Below are positions 1 to 7,780 of a DNA stretch of 17,354 nucleotides, in pieces. Numbering within the stretch: position 1 is the stretch's first letter; every line of letters starts with the position of its first letter. The notes beneath the pieces were generated by a model that saw nothing but the letters and a program-made list of their open reading frames with translations, had not been told where the DNA came from and ran no database searches. The DNA is from Microcystis aeruginosa W13-11. Lineage in GTDB: Bacteria; Cyanobacteriota; Cyanobacteriia; Cyanobacteriales; Microcystaceae. A program made the position numbers and the translations under genes. The stretch covers positions 1-17,354 of the forward strand of contig JAADBR010000099.1 in assembly GCA_009995705.1 (NCBI GenBank), given 5' to 3'.

Positions 1-1
1 C

Positions 2-1195
2 TATCGTTTTAGTGTGGGAGCCACCAGCAACTTTAGTCTCAATTTAACGGGATTAAGTGCCGATGCCGATGTGTCCTTGTTAAACAGTAGTGGCGGTGTG
101 ATTACTAGCTCCACTAATAGCGGTACCAGCAATGATAGTATTACTCGTCAACTGAGTGCGGGTACTTACTATGTTCGGGTTTATCCCTACAGTGGCAGCA
201 CTAACTATAACTTGACCCTGTCGGCTACCACAGCCCCAGTCACCCCCGGATATAGTGCCATTTCAGGATACGGTTTAGTTAATGCCGCGAGAGCCGTCGC
301 TGGGGCCTTGAATCAAAGTCCTTTTGCCGATGTGCCCACTTTTGGTGGTGCCAATGACTGGGGGGTTAACTTAGTTAATGCTCCGGAAGCTTGGGCAAGA
401 GGTTATACAGGACAGGGAATCGTCGTTGCCGTACTAGATACAGGAGTTGACCGCAACCATGCCGACTTAGCGGGCAATATTTGGACGAATGGTGGCGAAA
501 TTGCCAATGATGGTCTTGATAACGATGGCAACGGTTACGTTGATGACGTTTATGGCTGGAACTTTGCCAATGGCAATAATAACACTTTAGATGGCAACCG
601 CCATGGCACCCATGTGGCGGGAACCATTGCTGGACTCAACAACGGTGTCGGTGTTACAGGTGTGGCTTACAATTCCAGAATTATGCCGGTGAAAGTTTTG
701 AGCGATTCCGGTAGTGGCAGCTATAGTGGCGTTGCCCAAGGAATTCGCTATGCTGTGGACAACGGTGCCGATGTGATTAATATGAGTTTGGGCGGTGGTA
801 GCACTGACAGTGCGGTTCAATCGGCCCTCCAGTATGCCAGCAGTCGCGGTGTTATCGTGGTTATGTCCGCCGGTAATGCGGGGGCAGCTCAACCTGGTTA
901 TCCCGCTTCCAGTGCCACCTCTTGGGGTCTTGCCGTGGGAGCCGTTGATAGTTCCAACCAGATGGCTTCCTTCTCCAATCGTGCTGGCTCCAATTCTTCG
1001 ATGCGGTATGTCACCGCTCCAGGCGTGCAAGTGTACTCTACTCTTCCTAATGGTGGCTATGGTTTCTTGAGTGGAACCTCCATGGCAGCACCTCATGTAG
1101 CTGGAGTGGTAGCCCTGATGTTGAATGCCAATCCGAATCTGACCGATGCTCAGGTACGTCAAATTATTACTACCACAGCAGGTAATGTCGCCTAA
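2..1195 (+). CDS. Subtilisin-like serine protease (peptidase S8), 5' end outside window
   Basis: The reading frame is already open at base 2, so the true start lies upstream; the GTG at 14 is internal. Residue numbers below count from that GTG. Residues about 1-72 resemble a bacterial pre-peptidase (PPC) beta-sandwich domain. A linker and the S8 catalytic domain follow (about 115-393). The catalytic triad is visible: Asp142 in VAVLDTGVD, His197 in HGTHVAG and Ser356 in GTSMAAPH, with oxyanion Asn288 in SAGNAG. An Asp/Asn/Gly-rich stretch at 165-178 looks like the calcium-binding insertion of cyanobacterial subtilases. The protein is probably a secreted, calcium-stabilised endopeptidase, but the signal peptide cannot be seen. 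It ends only 37 residues after the catalytic Ser, with no C-terminal domain, which is short but compatible with a complete S8 fold. The family call is firm; the substrate is unknown. Confidence 0.93.
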   Translation, partial: YRFSVGATSNFSLNLTGLSADADVSLLNSSGGVITSSTNSGTSNDSITRQLSAGTYYVRVYPYSGSTNYNLTLSATTAPVTPGYSAISGYGLVNAARAVAGALNQSPFADVPTFGGANDWGVNLVNAPEAWARGYTGQGIVVAVLDTGVDRNHADLAGNIWTNGGEIANDGLDNDGNGYVDDVYGWNFANGNNNTLDGNRHGTHVAGTIAGLNNGVGVTGVAYNSRIMPVKVLSDSGSGSYSGVAQGIRYAVDNGADVINMSLGGGSTDSAVQSALQYASSRGVIVVMSAGNAGAAQPGYPASSATSWGLAVGAVDSSNQMASFSNRAGSNSSMRYVTAPGVQVYSTLPNGGYGFLSGTSMAAPHVAGVVALMLNANPNLTDAQVRQIITTTAGNVA

Positions 1196-1230
1196 AACTT
1201 AGCTGTTTTTCGGCCTCGGATTTCTTATCT

Positions 1231-1259
1231 TCAGGCATCAGCTTTTTGCTGATGCCTGA
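1231..1259 (+). terminator. Perfect 12-bp hairpin after the subtilase gene
   Basis: The arms are 1231-1242 and 1248-1259, with a TTTTT loop. The hairpin starts 36 bp after the subtilase stop codon. It is a plausible transcription end, but no U-tract follows, so it may equally be a palindromic repeat. Confidence 0.5.
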
Positions 1260-1273
1260 TTCCTGGATTTCAG

Positions 1274-1308
1274 ACAAAAAAACTCGTTTACTTTTCCGTA
1301 AACGAGTT
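1274..1308 (-). terminator. 11-bp hairpin with a T-tract on the minus strand
   Basis: The arms AACTCGTTTAC (1281-1291) and GTAAACGAGTT (1298-1308) pair perfectly. Read on the minus strand the stem is followed by seven T residues, the form of an intrinsic terminator. No minus-strand gene lies just to the right, so it would stop antisense transcription entering the subtilase gene, or it is a repeat unit. Confidence 0.5.
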
Positions 1309-1411
1309 CACTTTCGATGATAGGATCACTGGTTCTGTGATTTATTTAGGGTTGGCTGAATAGAAGTAGAATTCAGTTCGGTTAAGGGTTTTAAGCCCTT
1401 TTTTCCCCAAC

Positions 1412-1459
1412 AAGTGCAGGGTTATAACTAGCGCAGGTCTGAAAACCCTTGCACTTTTT
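1412..1459 (+). terminator. Long-stem hairpin with T-tract upstream of gdhA
   Basis: The arm at 1412-1423 pairs with 1444-1456 apart from one bulged T. The loop is 20 nt and five Ts (1455-1459) end the structure. A smaller stem (AAGGG 1384-1388 with CCCTT 1396-1400, then TTTT) sits just upstream. It could terminate plus-strand transcription or be part of a dispersed palindromic repeat; no gene close upstream clearly needs it. Confidence 0.4.
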
Positions 1460-1518
1460 AGGTCAAACCTCATCTTTATAAGAAATGCCGTCATAGTATC
1501 GTTGGCAATTAAAATTAA

Positions 1519-1644
1519 ATGGAATTAAGCGATCGCATCCTCTTGGTGGATGATGTACCAGAAAATCTCTTACTCACTGAAGTTAACTCAACAATAAACT
1601 TGTTTGAGAATACTTGTCGGCAATCCCTCTGCATGGTTAATTAA
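1519..1644 (+). pseudogene. Response-regulator receiver domain remnant (N-terminal fragment)
   Basis: An ATG at 1519 opens a 41-codon frame. Its first 20 or so residues, including RILLVDDVPENLLL, match the beta1 strand and acidic pocket (paired Asp) at the start of a CheY-like receiver domain. After residue about 21 the sequence no longer looks like a receiver, and a TAA follows at 1642. The phospho-acceptor Asp, the Thr/Ser and Lys positions and any output domain are absent, so no working protein is expected. The likeliest reading is the 5' end of a response-regulator or hybrid-kinase gene left after a deletion or rearrangement, next to the palindrome cluster at 1231-1459. No clear ribosome binding site is seen. 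Confidence 0.6.
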
Positions 1645-1656
1645 GAAAAATAAACT

Positions 1657-1670
1657 GTAGCGAAATATAC
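1657..1670 (+). promoter_or_regulatory. Candidate NtcA binding site upstream of gdhA
   Basis: The sequence is GTA-GCGAAATA-TAC, an exact match to the cyanobacterial NtcA consensus GTA-N8-TAC. It lies 44 bp before the preferred gdhA start. An ATAGAT hexamer at 1694-1699 is near the -10 position expected for class II NtcA activation (site centred near -41.5). That would leave a leader of only about 10 nt and put the AGGGGA ribosome binding site at or before the start point, so the geometry is imperfect. About four such matches are expected by chance in 17 kb; the support is its position before a nitrogen-assimilation gene. Confidence 0.4.
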
Positions 1671-1714
1671 GGTTTTTTCATGTTCTAATGGGGATAGATA
1701 GGGGAAAAAAAATC

Positions 1715-3010
1715 ATGTCGAAATCACTCTTTACCGATGCCAGCAGTCGCTTAGAACGGGCCCTTAAGTATGTCTCCATTTCCGACGATGCGATCGAGCG
1801 GTTAAAATATCCCAAAGCTAGTCTCAGCATCTCCATACCCGTCCGTATGGACAACGGCACTTTAAGAATCTTCCAAGGCTACCGCGTCCGCTACGATGAC
1901 ACCCGCGGCCCTGGCAAAGGAGGGGTGCGCTATCATCCCAACGTCAGCATTGATGAGGTGCAGTCCCTAGCCTTTTGGATGACCTTTAAATGCGCCCTGC
2001 TGGATTTGCCCTTTGGTGGGGCTAAGGGCGGCATTACCCTCAATCCGAAAGAATTGTCAAAAGCCGAGTTAGAACGCCTGAGCCGGGGCTACATCGAGGG
2101 TATAGCCGACTTTATCGGTCCCGATGTGGATATTCTTGCCCCCGATGTCTATACCAACGAGATGATCATGGGTTGGATGATGGACCAATACAGCATCATC
2201 CAGCGTAAAATTAGTCCGGCGGTGGTGACGGGGAAACCCTTAACCATGGGAGGCAGTCGCGGCCGCGATACGGCGACAGGAACGGGGGCTTTTCATGTTA
2301 TTAACTCTCTTTTGCCGAAATTAGACAAAAAACCCGCTAATACTACCGTAGCCGTCCAGGGATTCGGTAACGCTGGAGCTGTAGTGGCGGATCTCCTCGC
2401 CAAAGCCGGTTATCAAGTGGTGGCGGTAAGTGATTCCCAGGGCGGCATTTATCGGGAAAAAGGCCTAGATATTGCCAGTATTCGTCAGTATAAACAGGAA
2501 CATCGTGGGATTACTGCTATTTACTGTCAGGATACCGTCTGTAATATCCTGGAACACGAGGCGATTAGTAATGAAGAATTATTAGCCCTAGATGTGGATG
2601 TTTTGATTCCGGCTGCCCTAGAAAACCAAATTACCGCCGAAAATGCCGATCGCGTGGGGGCAAAATATATCTTTGAAGTGGCCAATGGTCCGACTACCTC
2701 AGAAGCCGATCGCATTTTAGACTCAAAAGGGATTCTCGTTTTCCCCGATATTTTGGTTAACGCCGGTGGGGTAACGGTGAGTTATTTTGAATGGGTGCAA
2801 AATCGCAGCGGTCTTTATTGGCAATTAAACGAGATAAATGAGCGCCTAAAAGAAAGAATGGTGACAGAAGCCGAAAAAGTCTGGTCTTTCGCCCAGGAAT
2901 TCGATACATCTCTGCGTACCGCCGCCTACGCCCACGCCATTGATCGTCTCGGTGAAGCCCTAGATGCGAAGGGAACCCGCGACTATTACCAAAATAAGAC
3001 GAGAGCTTAA
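1715..3010 (+). CDS. gdhA: Glutamate dehydrogenase (Glu/Leu/Phe/Val dehydrogenase family)
   Basis: The enzyme catalyses reversible reductive amination of 2-oxoglutarate with ammonium to glutamate in the cytoplasm. The ATG at 1715 is preferred: AGGGGA at 1700-1705 gives good spacing, and MSKSLFTDAS is a normal start for the family. The in-frame ATG at 1688 would add nine residues and has no Shine-Dalgarno. With this start the protein has 431 residues, a typical length. The N-terminal substrate domain has Lys92 (TFKCALL), catalytic Lys104 (PFGGAKGGI) and Asp144 (APDVYTNE). The Rossmann domain begins at the dinucleotide motif VAVQGFGNAG (bases about 2347-2376). Cofactor preference cannot be read safely. 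A GTA-N8-TAC site upstream suggests possible nitrogen control. The gene stands alone, between the receiver fragment and a repeat mosaic. Confidence 0.95.
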   Translation: MSKSLFTDASSRLERALKYVSISDDAIERLKYPKASLSISIPVRMDNGTLRIFQGYRVRYDDTRGPGKGGVRYHPNVSIDEVQSLAFWMTFKCALLDLPFGGAKGGITLNPKELSKAELERLSRGYIEGIADFIGPDVDILAPDVYTNEMIMGWMMDQYSIIQRKISPAVVTGKPLTMGGSRGRDTATGTGAFHVINSLLPKLDKKPANTTVAVQGFGNAGAVVADLLAKAGYQVVAVSDSQGGIYREKGLDIASIRQYKQEHRGITAIYCQDTVCNILEHEAISNEELLALDVDVLIPAALENQITAENADRVGAKYIFEVANGPTTSEADRILDSKGILVFPDILVNAGGVTVSYFEWVQNRSGLYWQLNEINERLKERMVTEAEKVWSFAQEFDTSLRTAAYAHAIDRLGEALDAKGTRDYYQNKTRA

Positions 3011-3255
3011 GGACTTGCGTAGGAATAATATCCCAGCTTTGAAAATCACTCTGTAGAAGAATCAGACCAGTCAGATGCCACATTATCAAAGCGCAAGTCC
3101 CCAACATCTCGAAGGCTCTCGCCCTACTTAGGGTGATCAGCAAACCTGATCGATCGGAGGGAGCAAGCTTTGCGCCCCTACAGTAACGGATTTTGTTCAC
3201 AATGCAGGAGCGAACTGCGATCGCACAAAAGGTACATTATCAAAGCGCAAGTCCC
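3011..3255. repeat. Repeat mosaic after gdhA, with 22-bp direct repeats and inverted ends
   Basis: A 22-bp sequence ending CAAAGCGCAAGTCCC occurs identically at 3080-3101 and 3234-3255. The reverse complement of its CGCAAGTCC end, GGACTTGCG, sits at 3011-3019 right after the gdhA stop. So 3011-3100 is bounded by 9-bp inverted ends, like a small MITE-type element, and 3102-3233 lies between direct repeats. A HIP1 octamer is at 3217-3224. The short open frames across this stretch carry no recognisable protein signal. Confidence 0.6.
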
Positions 3256-3398
3256 TAACCGGTCATCAATGGCTAATCTGTTTATTGCCGATGCCGCTCA
3301 TGGCACTTTGGGCAATTTTTACCAATGTTATCGATCCTCCTCATTGTCAGGGGAAATAACTAGGGTTTGCGGCAAAAAGTTTGGGCTCTTCTAGGTTC

Positions 3399-3525
3399 TG
3401 TGTGATAAGTTTGACTTACATTATGATCGATCTTTGTGTCCTTTGTGTCTTTGTGGTTCCTTTCACTCGCTCGCCCGCAGGACTGTATCTTAGAATACAT
3501 TTTGCCCACCAAACCTAAGAGAGCC
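3399..3525 (+). repeat. About 130-bp dispersed repeat, copy 1
   Basis: This stretch is repeated in the same orientation at 7564-7695. Shared blocks in the same order include TGTGTGA, GATC-ATCTTTGTGT, GTGTGGTTCC-like sequence, ACTCGCTCGCC, GCAGGACTGTATCTTAGAA and CACCAAACCTAAGAGAGCC. Small differences and indels separate the copies, so the duplication is not recent. No protein signal is seen. The copies bracket the NlpC/P60 and RND genes. Confidence 0.75.
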
Positions 3526-3547
3526 TCCCCTCTCCCCTTCCCCCCAC

Positions 3548-3577
3548 TTCATAATTCATAATTTATAATTCATAATT
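3548..3577. repeat. AT-rich short tandem repeat (TTCATAA-type)
   Basis: Four near-copies of a 7-8 bp CATAATT unit lie between repeat copy 1 and the 3' end of the RND gene. It is low-complexity sequence. 3256-3398 holds nothing I recognise. Confidence 0.55.
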
Positions 3578-3587
3578 GCCAAGAAGA

Positions 3588-6500
3588 TTATTTTCTGGAG
3601 AATAAAACGTAAAAACAGGGAATAATAAACAGAGTTAACAGAGTTGCTAAAGACAAACCCGAAAAAACGACAATTCCTAAAGGTTGCAGGAATTCTCCCC
3701 CCTCTCCTAATCCTAAAGCGAGGGGAAATAAACCTAAAACCGTGGTCACGGTAGTCATTAAAATCGGCCGTAAACGTTGGGGAGCGGCCTTTAAAATAGC
3801 TTGTAGTCGAGTAAAACCGAATTCTTGCCGCAATTGATTGGCTAATTCCACCATAATAATCCCGTTATTAACCACAATCCCCACCAATAACACCACCCCG
3901 ACGATGACAATGGCGTTAATCGGGGTTTTGGTCAAATATAGTCCAAAAATTCCCCCCGCTAGGGCCAAAGGAACGGTTAACATAATCACCAAAGGGTCTA
4001 TAAGCGAGTTATACTGCACGGCCATGACCACAAAAACTAAAAATACCGATAAACCCGCTAATAAACCCAAAGAACCCTGAATTTCTTGATTAGACATGGC
4101 GGCAGCACTGGGTAAAATGCTGATACCATCGGGTAAGGGAGTAGCGTTTAAAACCGATTGTACCCCCGCGAGTGCGTCACTTAATTTCGCCCCCTCGACT
4201 AAACTGCCGATAATAATAAAAACTTGACGCTGATTAATTCTCTGGATGACTGCTGGGGTTTTTCCCCCTTCAATCCTAGCGATATCTGCTAATTTTAAGT
4301 CTTCTTGCCTATTGACAAAAATAGGTATTTGTGAGATGTCACTAATTTTTTGCCGCGAGTTGGAGTCCAATTGCACCAGGATATCGATTAATCTTTCTCC
4401 CCGTTGCAGTTGCGTAGGGATTGATCCTTGAATAGCAGTCCTTACCGTTTGTCCCACTTCCAGGGTACTCAATCCCAAACTATTTAAGCGAGTCCAATCG
4501 GGTTTAATCTGGATTTCCGGTTGTCTGGGGTCAGCATCGGGACGAAAACGCGCACTAGGGACTTTTTCATCGAGAATACTGAGGATTTCTTCACCAGCTT
4601 GCTCTAGAGTTTTCCCATCGCGTCCCTGTAACATCACATCCACCTCAGCACCGACGGAGGGAGAGTTATTAAGAATAATACCACGCACTTGACCGGGAGT
4701 GAGACGCAAACGCACGTTAACGAGGTTTAATTGCTCTAGTGCTTTGCTCATGCGTTCGATATATGCTTCTGTATTAGTGCCTTGTTTGAGATTAATCGTA
4801 CTAGAAGCACGCAAAATATTTTCATTGGTAGTTGTGCCAAAAAGAGAACCGCCACTGGTAGTAAAAACGTACCTAGTCTCTGGCTGTGATAATAAAATCT
4901 TTTCTACTTCCCGCATCACCTGACGGTTAGCATTTAAATTGGTACTGGGGGGAAATTGAGCAAAAACGTTCACCTGTCCGGTTTGAATACGACCAAAGAC
5001 TTCCTGCGGGATATATTGCCAGAGATAAAAACTACTTCCCCCTAAAATTAAAAAAGCCAGCAGGATAACAGCTATTCTGTAGCCGATTATTTTAGCTAAA
5101 CAGCGACCATAGAGAATAGTTAAACCTTCTAGACGTTGACGAAAGACTTTTAAGAGCCAAAATCGCTGAATACCACGGTCAACCCGCATATTTAACAAAC
5201 GACTGGCTAACATAGGAACAACGGTTAACGCACACAAGAGAGAAGCAGCCACAGCAAAACTGATAGTGAGGATAATCTCGTTAAACAGCAAAGAGATAAA
5301 ACCACCCAGTAATAAAAATGGCAGTATAGAGACGAGATTAGTCGCAGTGGAGGCCACTAAAGCAGATTCTACCTCTTGGCTGCTACTCCTGGCAATTTCT
5401 AAAAAATCTCCCTTATTTTGGTTTTGATTAACTTTAAGGGCAATATTTTCCAGCATCACAATGGAATTATCCACCACGATACCCACCCCCAGGGCCAATC
5501 CTCCCAAACTAAACACATTTATCGATAACCCAAATAACTTCATACAGATAATTGCGACCAGGGTAGAAAGAGGAATCGCTAGGATAATAATAAAAGTCTG
5601 TCGCAGAGAACCGAGAAAGACAAATACAGTCAATCCTGCTAAAATTGTCCCCGCTAGTCCCGAAGAAACCACATTATTAACCGCATTTTGGATAAATACA
5701 GACTCATCGTTAGTGGTGACGACTTGCATCTCCCCGGCCATCAACCCAGATTTTTTTAATTCGGCAATGCGTTTTTTGACCCCTTCTACCACAGCAATCG
5801 TATTCGCATTCGGTTGCTTTTGGACGCTAACCCGCACAGCATTTTTTCCATTTAGAGTGACAAAAATTCTTTGTTCTTCCGTCCCATCGATAACTCTAGC
5901 CACATCCCGCAGATAGATTTTTTCTTCGGGATTATTACTATCAGTCAGTGCTAAATCTTCGATATCCGCTACACTTTTAAATTTCCCCACTGCGCGGGTT
6001 AAAGGCTCTCCAGCTTCTCCTTCTAGTCGTCCCCCAGAGATGTCCTGATTACGTCTTTTTAGGGTGTCTAAAACCTGATTTAATCCCACTCCTAAAGATT
6101 GTAATCGCTGCAGGTCAATATTAACTTGAATTTCTTCTCTAACTCCCCCAATCACATCTACCACTGCCACTCCTTCCACAAACCCTAATTCTCTACCCAA
6201 TTCTTCATCAGCAAATAATCTTAAGTCTTTTAGGGGTAGGGTATCAGAAACAAGAGCAAATTCATAGACAGGTAAACGAGAGGGTTCAAATTTGTTTAAG
6301 CGCGGTTCCTCAATAATATCGGGTAAATTTTGTCGGACACGATTAAAACTTTCGGTAGCTTCATTTAAAGCAACATTTAAATCTCCCCCCGGTTGAAAAA
6401 ATAAATCTACTCGCATCCTTCCCTCGCGAGTTTCTGAATAAACTTGCACTACTCCCTCGGTGGCACTCATTCCTTCTTCTAGGGGTTTAGTTACTTCTTC

Positions 6501-6692
6501 GAGAATAACTTCCGGGGAAACTCCCGGGACATTCATCCTTAAACTAATGCGAGGATAAGTGATAGAAGGTAGCAAATCTACTTCTAAACGATTTAGAAAA
6601 AAAAGACCGATGATGATAACTGCTATAGTTAACATCAATACTCCTATATGACGACGAATTGATAGACCACTTAGGGAGATATTTTCTAACAT
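3588..6692 (-). CDS. RND-family efflux pump, inner-membrane subunit (AcrB/HAE type)
   Basis: This 1034-residue protein is a proton-driven resistance-nodulation-division exporter, expected as a homotrimer in the cytoplasmic membrane. It has the family layout: TM1 at about 15-34, a large periplasmic porter domain (about 35-335), TM2-6, a long loop, TM7 (about 540), a second porter domain and TM8-12 ending near 1032. The TM4 motif GIVVDNSIVMLEN places Asp408-Asn409 at the AcrB Asp407/Asp408 positions. In TM10, GIVVNNGIIMVE has Asn942-Asn943 where AcrB has Lys940, so the proton relay differs from E. coli AcrB; NN-type relays occur in other HAE-type pumps. No membrane-fusion protein or outer-membrane channel gene is adjacent. 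No clear Shine-Dalgarno precedes the ATG. The NlpC/P60 gene is 55 bp upstream, so cotranscription is possible. The substrate cannot be inferred. Confidence 0.95.
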   Translation of the reverse strand: MLENISLSGLSIRRHIGVLMLTIAVIIIGLFFLNRLEVDLLPSITYPRISLRMNVPGVSPEVILEEVTKPLEEGMSATEGVVQVYSETREGRMRVDLFFQPGGDLNVALNEATESFNRVRQNLPDIIEEPRLNKFEPSRLPVYEFALVSDTLPLKDLRLFADEELGRELGFVEGVAVVDVIGGVREEIQVNIDLQRLQSLGVGLNQVLDTLKRRNQDISGGRLEGEAGEPLTRAVGKFKSVADIEDLALTDSNNPEEKIYLRDVARVIDGTEEQRIFVTLNGKNAVRVSVQKQPNANTIAVVEGVKKRIAELKKSGLMAGEMQVVTTNDESVFIQNAVNNVVSSGLAGTILAGLTVFVFLGSLRQTFIIILAIPLSTLVAIICMKLFGLSINVFSLGGLALGVGIVVDNSIVMLENIALKVNQNQNKGDFLEIARSSSQEVESALVASTATNLVSILPFLLLGGFISLLFNEIILTISFAVAASLLCALTVVPMLASRLLNMRVDRGIQRFWLLKVFRQRLEGLTILYGRCLAKIIGYRIAVILLAFLILGGSSFYLWQYIPQEVFGRIQTGQVNVFAQFPPSTNLNANRQVMREVEKILLSQPETRYVFTTSGGSLFGTTTNENILRASSTINLKQGTNTEAYIERMSKALEQLNLVNVRLRLTPGQVRGIILNNSPSVGAEVDVMLQGRDGKTLEQAGEEILSILDEKVPSARFRPDADPRQPEIQIKPDWTRLNSLGLSTLEVGQTVRTAIQGSIPTQLQRGERLIDILVQLDSNSRQKISDISQIPIFVNRQEDLKLADIARIEGGKTPAVIQRINQRQVFIIIGSLVEGAKLSDALAGVQSVLNATPLPDGISILPSAAAMSNQEIQGSLGLLAGLSVFLVFVVMAVQYNSLIDPLVIMLTVPLALAGGIFGLYLTKTPINAIVIVGVVLLVGIVVNNGIIMVELANQLRQEFGFTRLQAILKAAPQRLRPILMTTVTTVLGLFPLALGLGEGGEFLQPLGIVVFSGLSLATLLTLFIIPCFYVLFSRK

Positions 6693-6747
6693 GATTATCT
6701 ATAGGGGAGAGTGAACAGTAAACCCATAACTGACAACTGACAACTGA

Positions 6748-7425
6748 TTAATTGTGCATAACTCGACCGAAACTCCATAATTTTTGATAATAATAACGAC
6801 TGACACTATCCCTATCATCAGTCAGTAGATTGATAGCGATACCATTGTTACCTGTTTCTTTTCCTGAACTGTGGATATATTGATTATTCCCTAAATATAA
6901 AGCCAGATGATTAACTCTTTTATCACCAAAGAAAATTAAATCTCCCGGAAGTAATTCCTCTCGGTTTATTTTTTGACAAAAAGCCTCCTGTTGATAGGAA
7001 TCCCTCGGCAACCAAATGCCAAAAGTAGCAAAAGCTGCCTGGATTAATCCTGAACAATCATAGTTCGGTGCAAGGGTTCCACCCCAGAGATAATGATTAG
7101 TACGATTCATTGCTTCCCTAGTAAAAGCGATAATCTCAGGAATATGTTTTTCTATCTCCGAACGAGTTAAAGGGATTTTTTGATAAGCTGTGGTGGCCGC
7201 CGCAATTGCATCTAAATCTTCTAGGGATAACCAAGCTAAATAATTATCTTCCCTTAGCTGAATTTGTAGCCCCTTTTCATTAACTTCTAGGGAAATAAAT
7301 TTTAATTTTCTTCCCCGTTGTGCTTGGGTAGCTAACTCTTGACAACTGGGAGAATTGTAGAGATTTAAGTCTCTTAGACAGAGATATTCCTGGGCAGATG
7401 ATGGGGGAAGGGAAATGATTTGCAT
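6748..7425 (-). CDS. NlpC/P60 peptidoglycan endopeptidase with N-terminal SH3-like domain
   Basis: This is a cysteine peptidase of the cyanobacterial gamma-D-glutamyl-diamino-acid endopeptidase type, which cuts peptidoglycan stem peptides. The ATG at 7425 gives 225 residues starting MQIISLPPSS. A TTG at 7491 would add 22 hydrophobic residues, but it has no ribosome binding site and does not fit the family. Residues about 10-70 form the SH3-like domain (EYLCLRDLNLYNSP). The NlpC/P60 domain (about 95-225) carries Cys124 (YDCSGL), His173 (VNHLALYLG) and His185 (YIHSS), matching the family's catalytic Cys-His-His. No convincing export signal remains with this start, as in characterised relatives, which points to cell-wall recycling or remodelling. 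The RND gene follows after 55 bp that contain short ACTGACA repeats (about 6728-6746). Confidence 0.9.
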   Translation of the reverse strand: MQIISLPPSSAQEYLCLRDLNLYNSPSCQELATQAQRGRKLKFISLEVNEKGLQIQLREDNYLAWLSLEDLDAIAAATTAYQKIPLTRSEIEKHIPEIIAFTREAMNRTNHYLWGGTLAPNYDCSGLIQAAFATFGIWLPRDSYQQEAFCQKINREELLPGDLIFFGDKRVNHLALYLGNNQYIHSSGKETGNNGIAINLLTDDRDSVSRYYYQKLWSFGRVMHN

Positions 7426-7563
7426 AAAAAATAGCTCAGAATTTATTGAGAGAAAAAACTGCATTACTAGCCAAAAGCAAAGGGATAACAACGAGGAGAA
7501 TAACCTTAGTTCGTTCTGTCATCTTTAAGTTTCCACCTCTCTTAATTCGGCTCTCTTATTCTT

Positions 7564-7695
7564 TGTGTGAGCAGTTTAACTTACTATAGAACCGATCAAT
7601 CTTTGTGTTCTCTGTGTCTGGTGTGGTTCCTTCTACTCGCTCGCCAGCAGGACTGTATCTTAGAACACATTTTAGCCACCAAACCTAAGAGAGCC
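7564..7695 (+). repeat. About 130-bp dispersed repeat, copy 2
   Basis: This is the diverged second copy of the 3399-3525 repeat, in the same orientation and ending in the same AAACCTAAGAGAGCC block. It lies upstream of the NlpC/P60 gene. The two copies are about 4.2 kb apart and frame the two minus-strand genes. Confidence 0.75.
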
Positions 7696-7736
7696 TTAAT
7701 TCTTGGCCATAAAGATAATCTATAACCGAACTGAAT

Positions 7737-7780
7737 CCCTGAAAAATTATTAAACCTATGGCATAATTAACCTTTCAGGG
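7737..7780. repeat. Composite hairpin in the intergenic region before the LCP gene
   Basis: CCCTGAAA (7737-7744) plus AATTAT (7745-7750) pair with ATAATT (7763-7768) and TTTCAGGG (7773-7780), leaving a 4-nt bulge and a 12-nt loop. No T-tract follows. It may be a structured RNA element or a palindromic repeat. In the rest of 7781-8076 I see only a possible -10 hexamer TACAAT at 7959-7964 without a good -35 partner. Confidence 0.45.

Noticed and set aside
587..1162. 191-codon minus-strand frame inside the subtilase gene
   Set aside because: It is antisense to a clear catalytic domain and has low-complexity, non-protein-like composition.
3266..3341. Minus-strand AGGAGG (3336-3341) followed by a 19-codon TTG frame
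   Set aside because: The Shine-Dalgarno is attractive but the frame is very short, unrecognised and lies in decayed repeat DNA.
3170..3394. 74-codon plus-strand frame in the repeat mosaic
   Set aside because: It runs through the 22-bp repeat and a HIP1 site and shows no family signal.
7423..7491. Hydrophobic N-terminal extension of the NlpC/P60 protein as a signal peptide
   Set aside because: It needs a TTG start without a ribosome binding site, and family members begin near the ATG at 7425.
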